This document shows, piece by piece, positions 40,555 through 50,439 of a DNA stretch of 64,000 nt. The position numbers and the translations under genes were made by a program. The notes under the pieces were generated by a model. It made no database searches and had not been told where the DNA came from. It saw only the letters and a list, made by a program, of their open reading frames with translations. Source of the stretch: DATFQI01 sp963816955 (GTDB taxonomy: Bacteria; Actinomycetota; Thermoleophilia; Solirubrobacterales; Solirubrobacteraceae); contig CAWFME010000005.1 of NCBI GenBank assembly GCA_963816955.1, forward strand, positions 992,001 through 1,056,000. The letters are read 5' to 3'. Every line of letters starts with the position of its first letter. The stretch's first letter is position 1.

Positions 40555-41310
40555 TCAGGCAGCCGCCGCCCGCCGCTGCTCCCGGAACAGCCGCAGCGCG
40601 AAGGCGCCCGCGGGGTGCTCGCGGAACGCGCGGACGTCGCGCGCGATCGGCTCGGGCAGCTCGCCGGGCTGCGGGAGCGGCGTGCCGTACTCGGGCGGCA
40701 CGACGACCGCCGCGGCGAGCGCAGCGAACGTGAGGTCCGCGGCGGTGAAGCGCTCGCCGAACAGGTACGGGCGGCCGTCGTCCAGCCGCTCAGCGATCCC
40801 GTCGAAGACGGCACGGACGCGCGGGCGGTCCTGCTCGAGCGTGCCCGCGCGCACGTCGAGCTCGCGGGCGCCCCAGCGCGCGACGACCGGCCACAGCCAG
40901 CGCATCATCCGGTCCTCCCACGCCGGCACGCCCGTGTTGTTGTAGGGCAGCATCAGCGCCTTGCGCGGGAGCATGTGGGCGTACATCAGGCGCCGCCCGT
41001 CGAACCCGAGCCCGGCATCGAGCTCGCGGCACAGCGCCGTGACCTCCGCGGCGCCGTCCGGGAACAGCCGCCGCGCCTCGGGCAGGTGCGCGTCGGCGTA
41101 GCGCAGGATCGCCTCGGACTCCGCCAGCGCGCCCGCGTCGCAGATCAGCACGGGCAGCGTGCCGTGGCCGCCGGCGCGCCGCGACACGATCCGGTTGACG
41201 CCCTGCACATGGCGCTCCTCGCGGTAGGACAGGCCGGCGCGCTCGAGCGCCCAGCGCGCCTTCTCGCAGAAGTGGCTGATCGGGATCGTCAGCAGCCGCC
41301 GCTCGCTCAT
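40555..41310 (-). CDS. Glutathione-S-transferase-family protein
   Basis: A 251-residue protein with a thioredoxin-like N-terminal domain (LLTIPISHFCEKARWALERA, then GTLPVLICDAG and AESEAILRYAD) and a helical C-terminal GST domain (GERFTAADLTFAAL). SHFCEKAR corresponds to the active-site turn. Because glutathione is rare in Actinobacteria, the thiol partner may be different. ATG 41310 overlaps the metallophosphoesterase stop (ATGA). Confidence 0.82.
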   Translation of the reverse strand: MSERRLLTIPISHFCEKARWALERAGLSYREERHVQGVNRIVSRRAGGHGTLPVLICDAGALAESEAILRYADAHLPEARRLFPDGAAEVTALCRELDAGLGFDGRRLMYAHMLPRKALMLPYNNTGVPAWEDRMMRWLWPVVARWGARELDVRAGTLEQDRPRVRAVFDGIAERLDDGRPYLFGERFTAADLTFAALAAAVVVPPEYGTPLPQPGELPEPIARDVRAFREHPAGAFALRLFREQRRAAAA

Positions 41311-42182
41311 GCCGCCTCCGGCCTCAGCTCGAGCACGAGCAGCTCGGGCGGGGCGAGCAGGCGCACGGGCAGGCCGCTCGTGCCCAGCCCGGAGGAGACG
41401 ACGAGGTGCCGGCCGTGCTCGACGACGTGTGCGCGAGCGAAGCGCTCGCCGTGGCGCGACGGCACGACCGCCCGGCGCAGGTAGGGGATGGCGATCTGGC
41501 CGCCGTGCAGGTGGCCCGAGATCGTCAGCGCGACCCGGCCGGGCACGAAGGGGAACACGTCGGGGTCGTGGGCGAGCACGATCACGGGCTCGTCCTCCGG
41601 CACGCGGGCCAGCGCGCGGGCGACGTCCGGGCGCCGGAAGCGGACGTCCGCCACCCCGGCGACGTGCAGGCGCCCGCCCGGCGCGTCGATCGCGTGCGAG
41701 TCGTTCTCGAGCACGGGGATGCCCGCGCCGGCGAGCGCGGTCCACATGTGCGTGCCGTACGCCTTCCAGTCGTGGTTGCCGAGCACCGCGACGACCCCCA
41801 GCGGGGCCTGCAGCGCGGCGAGCCGCTCGACGATCCGCTCCGGGGCGAGCCGGCGGCCGAACAGCCAGTGCGCGTCGGTGAAGTCGCCGCCGAGCAGCAC
41901 GAGGTCTGGCGCCTCGTCGTTCATCCGCTCCACCCAGCGTCCGATCGCGTCCTCGCTCGCGTGCAGGACGCCCGCGTGCATGTCGGTGAGCACGCCGACC
42001 CGCAGCCCCGACAGGGACGCCGGCCAGCGCGGCAGCGCGAGCGTCCGCTCGCGCACGACGAGCCGCCGGGGCTCGACCCAGCCCGCGTAGACCGCGAGCG
42101 CGCCGGCCCCGAGCGCGAGCGCCGCGCGGGCGGGGCCGGGCACCCGCCGGGCGAGCGCGGCCACGCCTCGCGCTCGGCTCAC
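41307..42182 (-). CDS. Membrane-anchored metallophosphoesterase (YkuE/YaeI-like)
   Basis: A 291-residue protein. One membrane span (about residues 18-35) is followed by the calcineurin-like phosphoesterase domain with VLTDMHAG, LLGGDFTD, VLGNHDW, VLAHDPDVFP and ISGHLHGGQI, all the di-metal ligands. Homologs hydrolyse phosphodiesters or UDP-lipid intermediates; substrate unassigned. GTG 42182 overlaps the ribokinase stop, making a three-gene coupled unit with the GST gene. Confidence 0.88.
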   Translation of the reverse strand: MSRARGVAALARRVPGPARAALALGAGALAVYAGWVEPRRLVVRERTLALPRWPASLSGLRVGVLTDMHAGVLHASEDAIGRWVERMNDEAPDLVLLGGDFTDAHWLFGRRLAPERIVERLAALQAPLGVVAVLGNHDWKAYGTHMWTALAGAGIPVLENDSHAIDAPGGRLHVAGVADVRFRRPDVARALARVPEDEPVIVLAHDPDVFPFVPGRVALTISGHLHGGQIAIPYLRRAVVPSRHGERFARAHVVEHGRHLVVSSGLGTSGLPVRLLAPPELLVLELRPEAA

Positions 42183-43057
42183 GCGCGGACCTCTTCGCGG
42201 CGCGGCATGCCCTCGCGGGCGCCCTCCGCCCGCGTGGAGAGCGCCGCCGCCGCGACCGCGAACGCCGCCGCGTCGCGCAGCGCGCGGCCCTCCGTCAGTG
42301 CCACGGCGAGCGCGCCGTTGAACGCGTCGCCCGCGCCCGTGGTGTCGACAGGGGTCACCTCCGGCGCGGGCAGCCGCTCGGCCGCGTCGCCGTCGACCAC
42401 GAGCACGCCCTGCGCGCCGAGCGTGACGACAACCGGCGCGCCGGTGCGCGCGGCGAGCGCCCGCGCGGCGGCCTCCGGGTCGCGCTCGCCGGTCAGCTCC
42501 GTCGCCTCGCCGGCGTTGGGCGTGAGGATCGGGCCGAGCGCGAGCAGCTCGGCCGGGAGCTCCGCTGCCGGCGCCGGGTTGAGCACCACGGGCCCCGGCG
42601 CGGCGCGCGCGGCGGCCAGCCGCGCGGCGAGCGGGACCTCGTGGTTGGTCAGCACGACGCACGGTCCCGCGGCGCGCACCGCCCGCTCGACCGCGCCGGC
42701 CTCGACCTCGGCGTTGGCGCCCGATGCGACCGCGATCTGGTTCTCGCCCCCGGCGTCGACGTTGATGAGCGCGACGCCCGTCGGCGCGTCCACGCGCGCG
42801 ACCGCGGCCGTGTCGATCCCCTCGCGCTCGAGCAGCTCGAGCGCCTCGTCGCCGAACGGGTCGGGCCCGACGGCGCCGACCATCGTCACCGGAGCGCCCA
42901 GCCGTGCCGCGGCGACCGCGGAGTTCGCGCCCTTCCCGCCGCCGTGGCGGGAGAAGCGCCCGCCCGAGACGGTCTCGCCCGGCGCGGGCAGCCGCTCGGC
43001 CACCACGACCAGATCGGCGTTGATCGAGCCGACGACGACGACGCTCGGACGAGGCAC
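42179..43057 (-). CDS. rbsK: Ribokinase (PfkB family)
   Basis: A 292-residue sugar kinase that phosphorylates ribose with ATP. VGSINADLVVVAERLPAPGE is the N-terminal substrate-binding stretch, GGGKGANSAVAAARLG PfkB signature 1, and DTTGAGDAFNGALAVAL signature 2 with the catalytic Asp. The C-terminus ends MPRREEVRA, as in ribokinases. Start GTG 43057. No ribose transporter is adjacent, so salvage of ribose from nucleosides is likely. Confidence 0.9.
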   Translation of the reverse strand: MPRPSVVVVGSINADLVVVAERLPAPGETVSGGRFSRHGGGKGANSAVAAARLGAPVTMVGAVGPDPFGDEALELLEREGIDTAAVARVDAPTGVALINVDAGGENQIAVASGANAEVEAGAVERAVRAAGPCVVLTNHEVPLAARLAAARAAPGPVVLNPAPAAELPAELLALGPILTPNAGEATELTGERDPEAAARALAARTGAPVVVTLGAQGVLVVDGDAAERLPAPEVTPVDTTGAGDAFNGALAVALTEGRALRDAAAFAVAAAALSTRAEGAREGMPRREEVRA

Positions 43058-43110
43058 CCGCGCAGCCTACGCGGATGCCCGCTCGTCGCCGGTGAAGCCG
43101 GACTCGCCGC

Positions 43111-44974
43111 CTAGCCGCCGGTCAGCGTCACCGTCCCGCTCTGGCGGGTCGGCAGCGTCAGCGTGGGCGGGGCCAGCGTCAGCTGGTTGACGAGGTTCGT
43201 CGGCCGGAACGTCGGCGCGTCGACCTCCTGCAGATCGATCCGGATCCGGTGCCCGGCGTCGAGCGGCCAGTGGTTGCCGTACAGCGGCACGCGCACCGTG
43301 CCCGCCGGCGCGTCCGCGTCGCCGGCCGCGAGCGTGTCGAGCCGGTAGGTCCCGCGGGTCATCAGCAGCGCGGTGCCGTCGGGCGCGACGTCCCAGACGC
43401 GCGCGTGCAGCGTCGCGCCGGGGCCGGCGAGCGTGTACGGGGCGCTGACCGCGCCCGTGCCGACGTACGTGACCGGCCGGGTCAGCGGCGCCGACAGCGC
43501 GGTGTAGCCCGTGGTCTGCTGCCCGGGCGAGCGCGCGGACTGCGTGCAGCCGTCGCTCGGGCGGCCCGGCGCCACGAGGCCGCCGGCGATCGCGTCGGTG
43601 GCCGGGCCGTCGGGGTCGTCGACCCCCGAGGTCTGGTTGAGCGCGGCGGCCGCGCGCGTACGCGACGCGCAGCTCGCCGGAGGCCAGCTTCGCCGGGCTG
43701 GTGGCCGTCAGCCGCTGGGCGCTGCCGTCGTTCGCGGTGCCGCACAGCGTCGGCTGCGAGGAGACCGTCGTCTGCTGCTCGTGGGCGCCCGAGAGGTTCG
43801 CGCGCAGGAACTGCCACGCCTGCTGGTTGAGCCGCTGCCACTGCGCGGGGCGGTTCTGCGCGCGGCTGTGGCCGACGTCGGCGACCGCGACCTCGACGGG
43901 CCAGCGCGGGTTGAGCGCCTTGAGGTGGTCGAACATCCGGAAGGACTCGATCGCCTCGAAGAGGTCGTCCGTCCAGCCCGAGATCGAGAAGATCGCGGTC
44001 TGCGGATCGTCCTTCTGGCGCTCCCAGTCCTGGTAGTAGGCGGACCGGTACTCGGTCAGGCCGCGGCGCGCCTGCCGCACGACAGGGCGCGCGGCCTCGG
44101 GCGAGTACGGATCGCCCGTGATCACGATGTCGGAGTTCCACAGCGGGACGTTGATCGGCCCCTCCGTGTTCGGCGTCGTCCGCGTGCCCTCCTCGAAGAT
44201 GCCCTGCTGGTTGCCGCGGGCGAACAGGCCCGTGATGTAGCTCGCCTTGGCGGTGCCGACCGGGAACCCGTCGCCCGTCGGCGACGCCGGGTCGCCGAGC
44301 GAGCGCCGGCCGTTGGGGGCCAGCGCGAAGCCGAGGTCGGTCCACGGGTACTTGGGCACCGCGACGGTCAGGTGCAGCGCCGGCGCGGTGAAGTCGTCCC
44401 AGACGGGGTCGGCCGCCTGCAGCCAGCTCTCGCCGCCGCCGTAGGAGTTGCCCGAGACGGCGACGCGGTCGCGGTCCAGGTCGGGGAAGGCGTCGGCGAC
44501 CAGGGAGGCGAGGTACTGCGTGTCGCGGATCTCGACCTCGCGGCTCTTGATCTGGAGCGTGCCGCTGGGCAGCGACGCCGACGAGCCGCCGGGCGTCGGC
44601 GGCTGGTACTCCTCGGGCCCGTCGGTGCGGAATCCGCGCGCCGTGTAGGTGAGCACGTAGAAGCCGTGGCGGGCGAACCAGTGCGAGTTCCAGCGCAGCT
44701 TGTCGGCGCCGTCGCCGCGGTCGTCGAGCGACTGCCATTCGCGCTTGTCGTTGCCGAAGCCGTGCAGGAGGATCATCAGCGGGTGGCGGTCGCCGCCACC
44801 CTGGGGCAGCGTGAGGTCCACGTCCAGTTGCGTGCCGTCGAAGCTCGGCACCTGCGCGGTGCAGATCCGCTGGTCGCCGTAGGCGGGGCAGTCGTCGAAC
44901 GGGGCGGACTGGGCGGCGGCGGGCGCGGCGCTGGCGAGCATCAGCACCGCCGCCGCGAGGAGGGCGCGGGTCAT
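43111..44974 (-). CDS. Secreted CocE/NonD-family alpha/beta hydrolase, frame-shifted in this sequence
   Basis: About 620 residues. A signal peptide (residues 1-21, ending AAPAAAQS) leads into an X-Pro dipeptidyl-peptidase-like hydrolase: ILLHGFGNDKREWQSL, nucleophile in AVSGNSYGGG, and the His in VADVGHSRAQ. After AYAR (about codon 440) the frame changes; the rest (AAALNQTSGVDD through VPLYGNHWPLDAG, the galactose-binding-like C-terminal domain) reads in another frame to a stop at 43111. The shift lies near 43648-43660 in an alternating GC tract, one base too many. It is either an assembly error or a recent inactivation. Confidence 0.75.
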
Positions 44975-45006
44975 GCACGCCCTTTACCCGGTATCCGGTG
45001 CAAGGA

Positions 45007-45035
45007 GCCGCCGCCCGCGCGAAACGGGCGGCGGC
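45007..45035 (-). terminator. GC-rich hairpin after the amylase gene
   Basis: GCCGCCGCCCG (45007-45017) pairs perfectly with CGGGCGGCGGC (45025-45035) around a 7-base loop, 15 bases beyond the amylase stop on the minus strand. No T-run follows. Confidence 0.6.
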
Positions 45036-45049
45036 CTCTCATGAACGGG

Positions 45050-47767
45050 CTAGAACTGCGGTGTCGTGTAGACCGTGGCGTCGCCGCCCTTGAGCCAGAT
45101 CTCCGGGTGGTCGATCGGCTTGAAGGAGCGGTCGCCGCCCGGGTCGCGCGTCTGCGGGACGCTGTCTCCCTCGGGCTGGTGGACGATGAAGTTCACCGCC
45201 TTCGTGTCGTCCTCGAGCGGGATCTCGAACGTCTTGGTCCCGTTGGCCTCCGTCCTGGTCGGCATCAGCGGGAACTTCCAGTCCGTCGCCGGGATGCCGA
45301 TCGCGTCGCCCCACAGGTGCAGGCCCCAGCCCGCGTAGTCGCCGCCCGCGCGCTGGTAGTGCACGAGCGCCGTCCGCAGCGGCGGCGGCGCGACGGTGAC
45401 GCTGCGCGCCGCGCTCGTCGCCGTGCCGGCGCCGTAGTCGACGATCGCGCGGTAGGCGATCGGCGTGCCCGCGTCGAGATCGGTGACGTCGTCGAACGCG
45501 GTGTAGACCGGCGAGGAGGAGTCCCTGCCGATCGTCTCCCAGTCGCCCGTCCCGACGCGGCGCTGGAGCGTCACGACGTTGTCGGCGTCGTCGGGCGTGA
45601 CGACCGCGCGCACCTCCGCTTCGTCGCGGACCTTCGAGCCCGCGCCGGGCGACTCGAGCGCGATCGCCGGCTCGGCCACGCGCGTCGAGCGCGCGCCGGT
45701 CGAGCGTGCGTTGCCCGCGTCGTCGAGCACGACGGCCTTGTAGGAGACCTTCGTGCCGGGCTCGTAGCCGGCGACGTCGTGGAACACCCGGTAGGGCCGG
45801 TTGTCGTCGGTGCCGATCGGCTTGAAGCCGCCGCGGCCGGCCTTGGCCAGGAACGTGACCTCGTTGAAGCCGTCGCCGCCCACGTCTGCGGCGACCTGCA
45901 GGCGGTCGGCCGCGGGCGCGGGCGCGCCGAGCGCGATCGAGGGCGCCGACCGGCTGCGCGCCGTCCGCCCGGACGCGCGGTAGACGACCGCGGACAGCGC
46001 CGGCACCGTGACCGTCAGGCGCTTGTCGGCGCCCGTGGTCGCGGACCCCGCGCCGCCGTAGATGCGGCTGAAGCGCATCCCGGCGCTGTAGGTCGGGACG
46101 CTCGCGGACTGCGGCGACTCCGAGTTGTTGAGCGCGACGACGTACTCGCGCTGCTCGGAGCGGTCGATGCGCGAGAACGCGTAGACGCCCGCGCCGCCGC
46201 TCGTGAGCCGGTGCTGTTGCGCGCCGTCGCGCAGCGCCGGATGGTCCTTCGCCAGCTTCGCGAGCTCGGCCACCGACGTGTAGAGCGGGTGCGTGGCGTC
46301 GAAGTTCTCGTCCGCCGTCGTTGCGGTCGTGCCGATCAGGTCGTCGTCGTTGTAGGAGGCGACCTGGCTCTTGAACATGTCCTGGCGCGCGTTCTGGTCG
46401 CCGCCGTTGTCGCCGGTGAAGCCCTGCTCGTCGCCGTAGTAGACGACCGGGTTGCCGCGCGAGAGGTACATCAGCTGGTGCGCGAGCCGGTCGCGGGCGA
46501 GCAGCTCCGAGTCCGCCGCGCCGCCGTTGGCCTGCTGGACGAAGTTGCCGATGCGGCCCATGTCGTGGTTCCCGAGGAAGGTCGGCAGCTGGTAGGCGTT
46601 CGAGTCCGCGTCCGTGTACCAGTCGTCGCCGGCGAAGAAGTCGCGCAGCGCGTCGGTCGGGCCCGAGTCGGCGGCGAAGCTCTTCGCGGCCGCCTGGAAC
46701 GGGAAGTCGAGCACGGCCTGCGCGCGGTCGGTCGTCGTGAAGTGCGATGTGAACGGGCGCGAGGTGTCGAATACCTCGCCGAACATGAAGAACTCGCGCT
46801 TGCCCTGGCGGTGCGCGTAGTCGAGGACGTCCGGCAGGAACTGCTGCCAGAACTCGTCGTCGACGTGCTTCATCGTGTCGATGCGGAAGCCGTCGATCGA
46901 GAAGTCCTTGATCCACTTCTCATAGACGTCGGTCATGCCGCTCACGACGCGCGGGTGCTCCGTGAACAGGTCGTCGAGCCCGAAGAAGTCGCCGTAGAGC
47001 GAGTCCTCGCCGGTGAAGGTCGTGTTGCCCCGGTTGTGGTAGAGCGTGGGGTCGTTGAGCCAGTCGGGCACCTTGCCCGGGAGCCCCTCCGGGACGAACG
47101 GGGTGAACGGGAACGAGACGTCGGCGCTCAGCGCGGGGAAGCGCCCCGTGCCGGCGTAGTCGGCGTCGTCGAACGGAGTGCCGGACGCGGTCCGGTACGG
47201 CTCGCGGTCCTTGGAGACGTACGCCGGGCGGGAGCCCTCCTCGTAGTCGATGACGTCCGCGGTGTGGTTGGTGATGATGTCGAAGAAGACCTTCATCCCG
47301 CGCGCGTGCGCCTCATCCACGAGGTCGCGCAGCTCGGCGTTGGTACCGAGGTGCGGGTCGATCTGCGTGAAGTCCGTGATCCAGTAGCCGTGGTAGCCGG
47401 CCGACCTGTCCTCGGGCTGGTAGGCGCGGTTCTTGAAGCTCGGCGTGAGCCAGATCGCGGTCGTGCCGAGGCCCTGGATGTAGTCGATCTTGTCGAGCAG
47501 GCCCTTGAGGTCGCCGCCGTGGTAGAAGCCCTTGTGGGTCGGGTCGAAGCCCGACTGCTCGGGTTCGGCGGGCAGGCCGCCGAGATCGTTGGCCGTGCGG
47601 CCGTTCGCGAAGCGGTCGGCCATCACGAAGTAGAAGTTCTCGCCGGTCAGCGGCGCGCGCAGGCTGTGCTGCGCCTTGTGGTCCGGTCCCTTGGCGACCG
47701 CGGTGCCCGCCGGCAGCGCGACGGCCGCCAGAGTGAGCAGCGCGATCAGCGCGCGTGTTCGCGACAT
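45050..47767 (-). CDS. Secreted alpha-amylase/pullulanase-type glycoside hydrolase (GH13)
   Basis: A 905-residue exported enzyme that hydrolyses alpha-glucans. The signal peptide covers residues 1-25. The GH13 barrel shows YHGYWITDFTQIDPH, DIITNHTAD, the nucleophile in DGFRIDTMKH (Asp near 297), the acid/base in FMFGEVFD (Glu near 330) and the transition-state Asp in FLGNHDMGR (near 401). After it come a beta domain, two Ig-like modules (about 610-790) and, at the end, a pullulanase-associated CBM41-like module (YAGWGLHLWGDAI). ATG 47767 is preceded by a GGGGAG whose bases lie in a hairpin. Confidence 0.92.
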   Translation of the reverse strand: MSRTRALIALLTLAAVALPAGTAVAKGPDHKAQHSLRAPLTGENFYFVMADRFANGRTANDLGGLPAEPEQSGFDPTHKGFYHGGDLKGLLDKIDYIQGLGTTAIWLTPSFKNRAYQPEDRSAGYHGYWITDFTQIDPHLGTNAELRDLVDEAHARGMKVFFDIITNHTADVIDYEEGSRPAYVSKDREPYRTASGTPFDDADYAGTGRFPALSADVSFPFTPFVPEGLPGKVPDWLNDPTLYHNRGNTTFTGEDSLYGDFFGLDDLFTEHPRVVSGMTDVYEKWIKDFSIDGFRIDTMKHVDDEFWQQFLPDVLDYAHRQGKREFFMFGEVFDTSRPFTSHFTTTDRAQAVLDFPFQAAAKSFAADSGPTDALRDFFAGDDWYTDADSNAYQLPTFLGNHDMGRIGNFVQQANGGAADSELLARDRLAHQLMYLSRGNPVVYYGDEQGFTGDNGGDQNARQDMFKSQVASYNDDDLIGTTATTADENFDATHPLYTSVAELAKLAKDHPALRDGAQQHRLTSGGAGVYAFSRIDRSEQREYVVALNNSESPQSASVPTYSAGMRFSRIYGGAGSATTGADKRLTVTVPALSAVVYRASGRTARSRSAPSIALGAPAPAADRLQVAADVGGDGFNEVTFLAKAGRGGFKPIGTDDNRPYRVFHDVAGYEPGTKVSYKAVVLDDAGNARSTGARSTRVAEPAIALESPGAGSKVRDEAEVRAVVTPDDADNVVTLQRRVGTGDWETIGRDSSSPVYTAFDDVTDLDAGTPIAYRAIVDYGAGTATSAARSVTVAPPPLRTALVHYQRAGGDYAGWGLHLWGDAIGIPATDWKFPLMPTRTEANGTKTFEIPLEDDTKAVNFIVHQPEGDSVPQTRDPGGDRSFKPIDHPEIWLKGGDATVYTTPQF

Positions 47768-47774
47768 GGAAACT

Positions 47775-47804
47775 CTCCCCTCCCCGAGTGCTCGAGGAGG
47801 GGAG
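47775..47804 (-). promoter_or_regulatory. Hairpin enclosing the amylase ribosome-binding site
   Basis: CTCCCCTCC (47775-47783) pairs with GGAGGGGAG (47796-47804), and CGAG (785-788) with CTCG (791-794), around a TG loop with one mismatch. On the minus strand the 3' arm is the GGAGGGGAG that forms the Shine-Dalgarno, 7 bases before ATG 47767. It could act as a translational switch or as the end of the upstream transcript. Confidence 0.5.
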
Positions 47805-47816
47805 GGTAGTCACCCG

Positions 47817-50423
47817 CTAGAGGCGGCGCGAGGTGAGCGCGGCGGTCGCGGTGCGGCCCCGGCGCTCGGCGCTGATCGTCACGACGTAGTCGCCGCGGCC
47901 GCGGCCCTTCGGCGTGACGCGGATCGTTCTGCCCTTGCCGGCGGCGTAGTTGCGGCGCTGCGTGGTGCGCACGACCTTGCCGTTGCGGGTGACCGTGAGC
48001 TTCACGTCGGCCGCCTGGTTGAGGCGGAAGGACGCGAACAGCGCGCGCTTCTGCTTGCCGCCGAACACCGGCCGGTTGAGCCGGAACGCGCCGACGAGGC
48101 TCGTGCAGCTGTCGGTGCGCTGGAAAGCCGGCCGCACGCGGAACTTGCCGTTGCGCCGCCGCACGGCGATCCGCCGCAGGTCGGCGCTGCCGTCCGCGAG
48201 CTGTATGCGGAAGCGCACGACGTAGTAGCCGTTGCGCACGCCGCGTCCGCGGCCGTTCCAGGTGAAGCTGCGCCGCTTCGAGCGGAACGACTTGACGCGC
48301 TTCAGGCGCGTGATCGAGCGCCGGCCCTTGGTCTGGCGGAACACGTCCACGCGCACCGACCGCCCGCTGCGGCGAGTGAAGCTCAAGCGCAGCCCGCGGC
48401 GGCGCGGCTTGGCGCCGACGCGGCGGAAGCCGGCCACGGTCGCGCAGCGCTCGCCCTGGCCCGCGGTGGAGGCGAGCCCCGGCGCGCCCTGGGTGCCGGT
48501 GCCGCCCTGAGGGTCGGGCGGCGCGGGCAGCGTCACCTTGTAGACGTCGATCGCCGCTCGGCCCTGGGCGCCGAGGTTGAAGTCGCCGGTCGCGCCCCAG
48601 TACGTGAACGTGCCGTCCTGATTGCGCTGGGCCTTGAAGACGTGCGAGACCCACGTGTTCGCGTTGACCGGGATGAAGTAGCCGGCCTCCTTGAAGTCGA
48701 TCGTCCCGTCCGGGTTCTCGGTGAAGTCGACGACCTGCGTCCCCTGCGAGTACCAGCCCATGAAGATCCGGTTCTGGCCCGGGATCTGCTGGAAGACGTG
48801 CGCCGTGCAGAGGCTCGCCTGCGGCTGGGTGCGGATCGGCGCGCGGTAGATCGCCTTGCCGCCCTGCGAGCTGCGGGCGTAGGCGTCGAACGCCTCGTCC
48901 GCGCTGCCCGGCGTGGCAGCGCGCAGCGCCCCCGGCCGGTACGCGTGGATGCCGCCGTTGCCGATCGGGTTGTCGGCGCCCGGCGAGCACGAGGCGCCGG
49001 GCGGCGCGACGCCGCCGCCGCGCTCGTCGGTGGCGAGCAGGAAGCGGCGCGAGGTCGAGAACTCGGCCTCGTGGTTGAAGTCGATGTCCTCGCCCGAGGG
49101 GAAGGCGGGCGTGGCCGACTGGTTGGTCGAGTTGCGGCCCTGGTGGAACACGGTGCCCACGTGCTGCACGCCGGCCAGCGACGGCGCCCCGTCCTTCAGC
49201 CACCGGGCGACCGACAGGTCGTCGGTGCCCGTGCCGGTGCCGTCGACGCAGTCGGTGACCTTGGCGCCGGTCTTGAACCCGGGCGCCGCGGTCGAGCTGT
49301 CGCGCAGGCCACAGTTCAGCGGGGCGCCGTTCGGGCGGTCGTCGGTGAAGTCGTCCGGCGTGCCGTTGTCGTTGAACGCGCCCTTCATGTCGAGCACGAT
49401 CAGCGCGCCGCCGGAACCGCAGGTCAGGCGGTCGTCGGGGTAGACCTCGAGCTCGTGGCAGCCATAGATCGTGCCCTTGTTCGTGTGGCCCTGCGACATC
49501 TCCAGCGTCGGGAAGCGATAGCGGTAGACCTTCGGCCGGCACGCGTCACGCTTGGCCTGCACCGAGGTGCCGGCCGGGAAGTACATGCATGAGGACATGT
49601 CGACGACCTCGAAGCCGTCGAGGTTGAAGCGCTGCGCGTTGGGCTGCTCGACGCCGACCGCGTTCGGGAGCGTCTCGAACTCGTTGGCGCGGCGGTCGGG
49701 CACGCCGTCGTCGTTGGTGTCGCGGACGCTGACCGAGTCCGACGTCACCGAGTACGCGATGTGCGGGCGGCGCGGGTCGACGTTGACGGTGTGCGACTCG
49801 CCGATGTGGCTCGTGAGGCCGAGCTCGCTCGTGAGCCCGTCGTCGGTCGGGTTCAGCAGCTCGTTGACGTCGAGCAGCTCGAGCCCGCCGCGCGGCGCCT
49901 GTGCGAGCCCGCCGACGCCCTGGTCGTGGCACCGGCCCTCCGCGTCGGTGGCGTCGACGAGCAGCTGCGCCTCGCCGCCGTTGGCCTGCGGATTGAAGGT
50001 GTTGAGGATCGCGCCGCCCTTCGGGGTCGCCTCGACGTCGTGCTGGAGGCCGAGTGCGGCCTCCGGGTTGGAGACGCACGAGGCGGACGGCTGCGAGGCG
50101 ACGACGCGCGGCTTGACCTCGCCGTTCTCGGTCAGCTGCGCGATCGTCTGGCCGCCGGCGTTGGGACCGTTGCCGAGCGTGCCGACCGTGGCGTAGGTGT
50201 TGCCCTTGTGGGTGAAGAAGTCGAGGTCCGTGTGCGGGTTGCCCGTCGGCAGCGTCGCGACGAACTCCCAGTCGGCGTCCTCTCCGCCGGACATGAACTC
50301 GCTGCCGGCGGGCGGCTGCTCGTTGAAGGCGGGCGGCGCGTGGTCGAGCAGGTGCGCCCCCACGGTCGAGGGCAGAAGGAGCAGCCCGATGGCCACCAAC
50401 AGCAGGACTCCACGATTTCTCAT
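47817..50423 (-). CDS. Secreted beta-propeller-like protein, unknown function
   Basis: An 868-residue exported protein. The signal peptide covers residues 1-23 (LLLVAIGLLLLPSTVGA). The large body contains repeated strand-type segments (TDLDFFTHKGNTYATVG; LVFLDM-like and VVDFTENPDGTIDF), similar to LVIVD-repeat propeller proteins, with many Asp/Asn/Gly turns that may bind calcium. The last 200 residues are very basic and form two Ig-like modules (RSVRVDVFRQTKGRRS; DVKLTVTRNGKVVRT), which may bind the cell surface. The amylase gene follows 49 bases later on the same strand. Substrate or ligand unknown. Confidence 0.75.
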   Translation of the reverse strand: MRNRGVLLLVAIGLLLLPSTVGAHLLDHAPPAFNEQPPAGSEFMSGGEDADWEFVATLPTGNPHTDLDFFTHKGNTYATVGTLGNGPNAGGQTIAQLTENGEVKPRVVASQPSASCVSNPEAALGLQHDVEATPKGGAILNTFNPQANGGEAQLLVDATDAEGRCHDQGVGGLAQAPRGGLELLDVNELLNPTDDGLTSELGLTSHIGESHTVNVDPRRPHIAYSVTSDSVSVRDTNDDGVPDRRANEFETLPNAVGVEQPNAQRFNLDGFEVVDMSSCMYFPAGTSVQAKRDACRPKVYRYRFPTLEMSQGHTNKGTIYGCHELEVYPDDRLTCGSGGALIVLDMKGAFNDNGTPDDFTDDRPNGAPLNCGLRDSSTAAPGFKTGAKVTDCVDGTGTGTDDLSVARWLKDGAPSLAGVQHVGTVFHQGRNSTNQSATPAFPSGEDIDFNHEAEFSTSRRFLLATDERGGGVAPPGASCSPGADNPIGNGGIHAYRPGALRAATPGSADEAFDAYARSSQGGKAIYRAPIRTQPQASLCTAHVFQQIPGQNRIFMGWYSQGTQVVDFTENPDGTIDFKEAGYFIPVNANTWVSHVFKAQRNQDGTFTYWGATGDFNLGAQGRAAIDVYKVTLPAPPDPQGGTGTQGAPGLASTAGQGERCATVAGFRRVGAKPRRRGLRLSFTRRSGRSVRVDVFRQTKGRRSITRLKRVKSFRSKRRSFTWNGRGRGVRNGYYVVRFRIQLADGSADLRRIAVRRRNGKFRVRPAFQRTDSCTSLVGAFRLNRPVFGGKQKRALFASFRLNQAADVKLTVTRNGKVVRTTQRRNYAAGKGRTIRVTPKGRGRGDYVVTISAERRGRTATAALTSRRL

Positions 50424-50439
50424 GAGAGCTGAAACGCAC

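Noticed and set aside
45007..45035. Hairpin considered as a small RNA
   Set aside because: It lies 15 bases after a stop codon, fits a terminator, and has no promoter of its own.
43511..47809. 1432-codon plus frame opposite the hydrolase and amylase
   Set aside because: No family motifs and Arg/Val/Asp-rich composition typical of antisense frames in GC-rich DNA.
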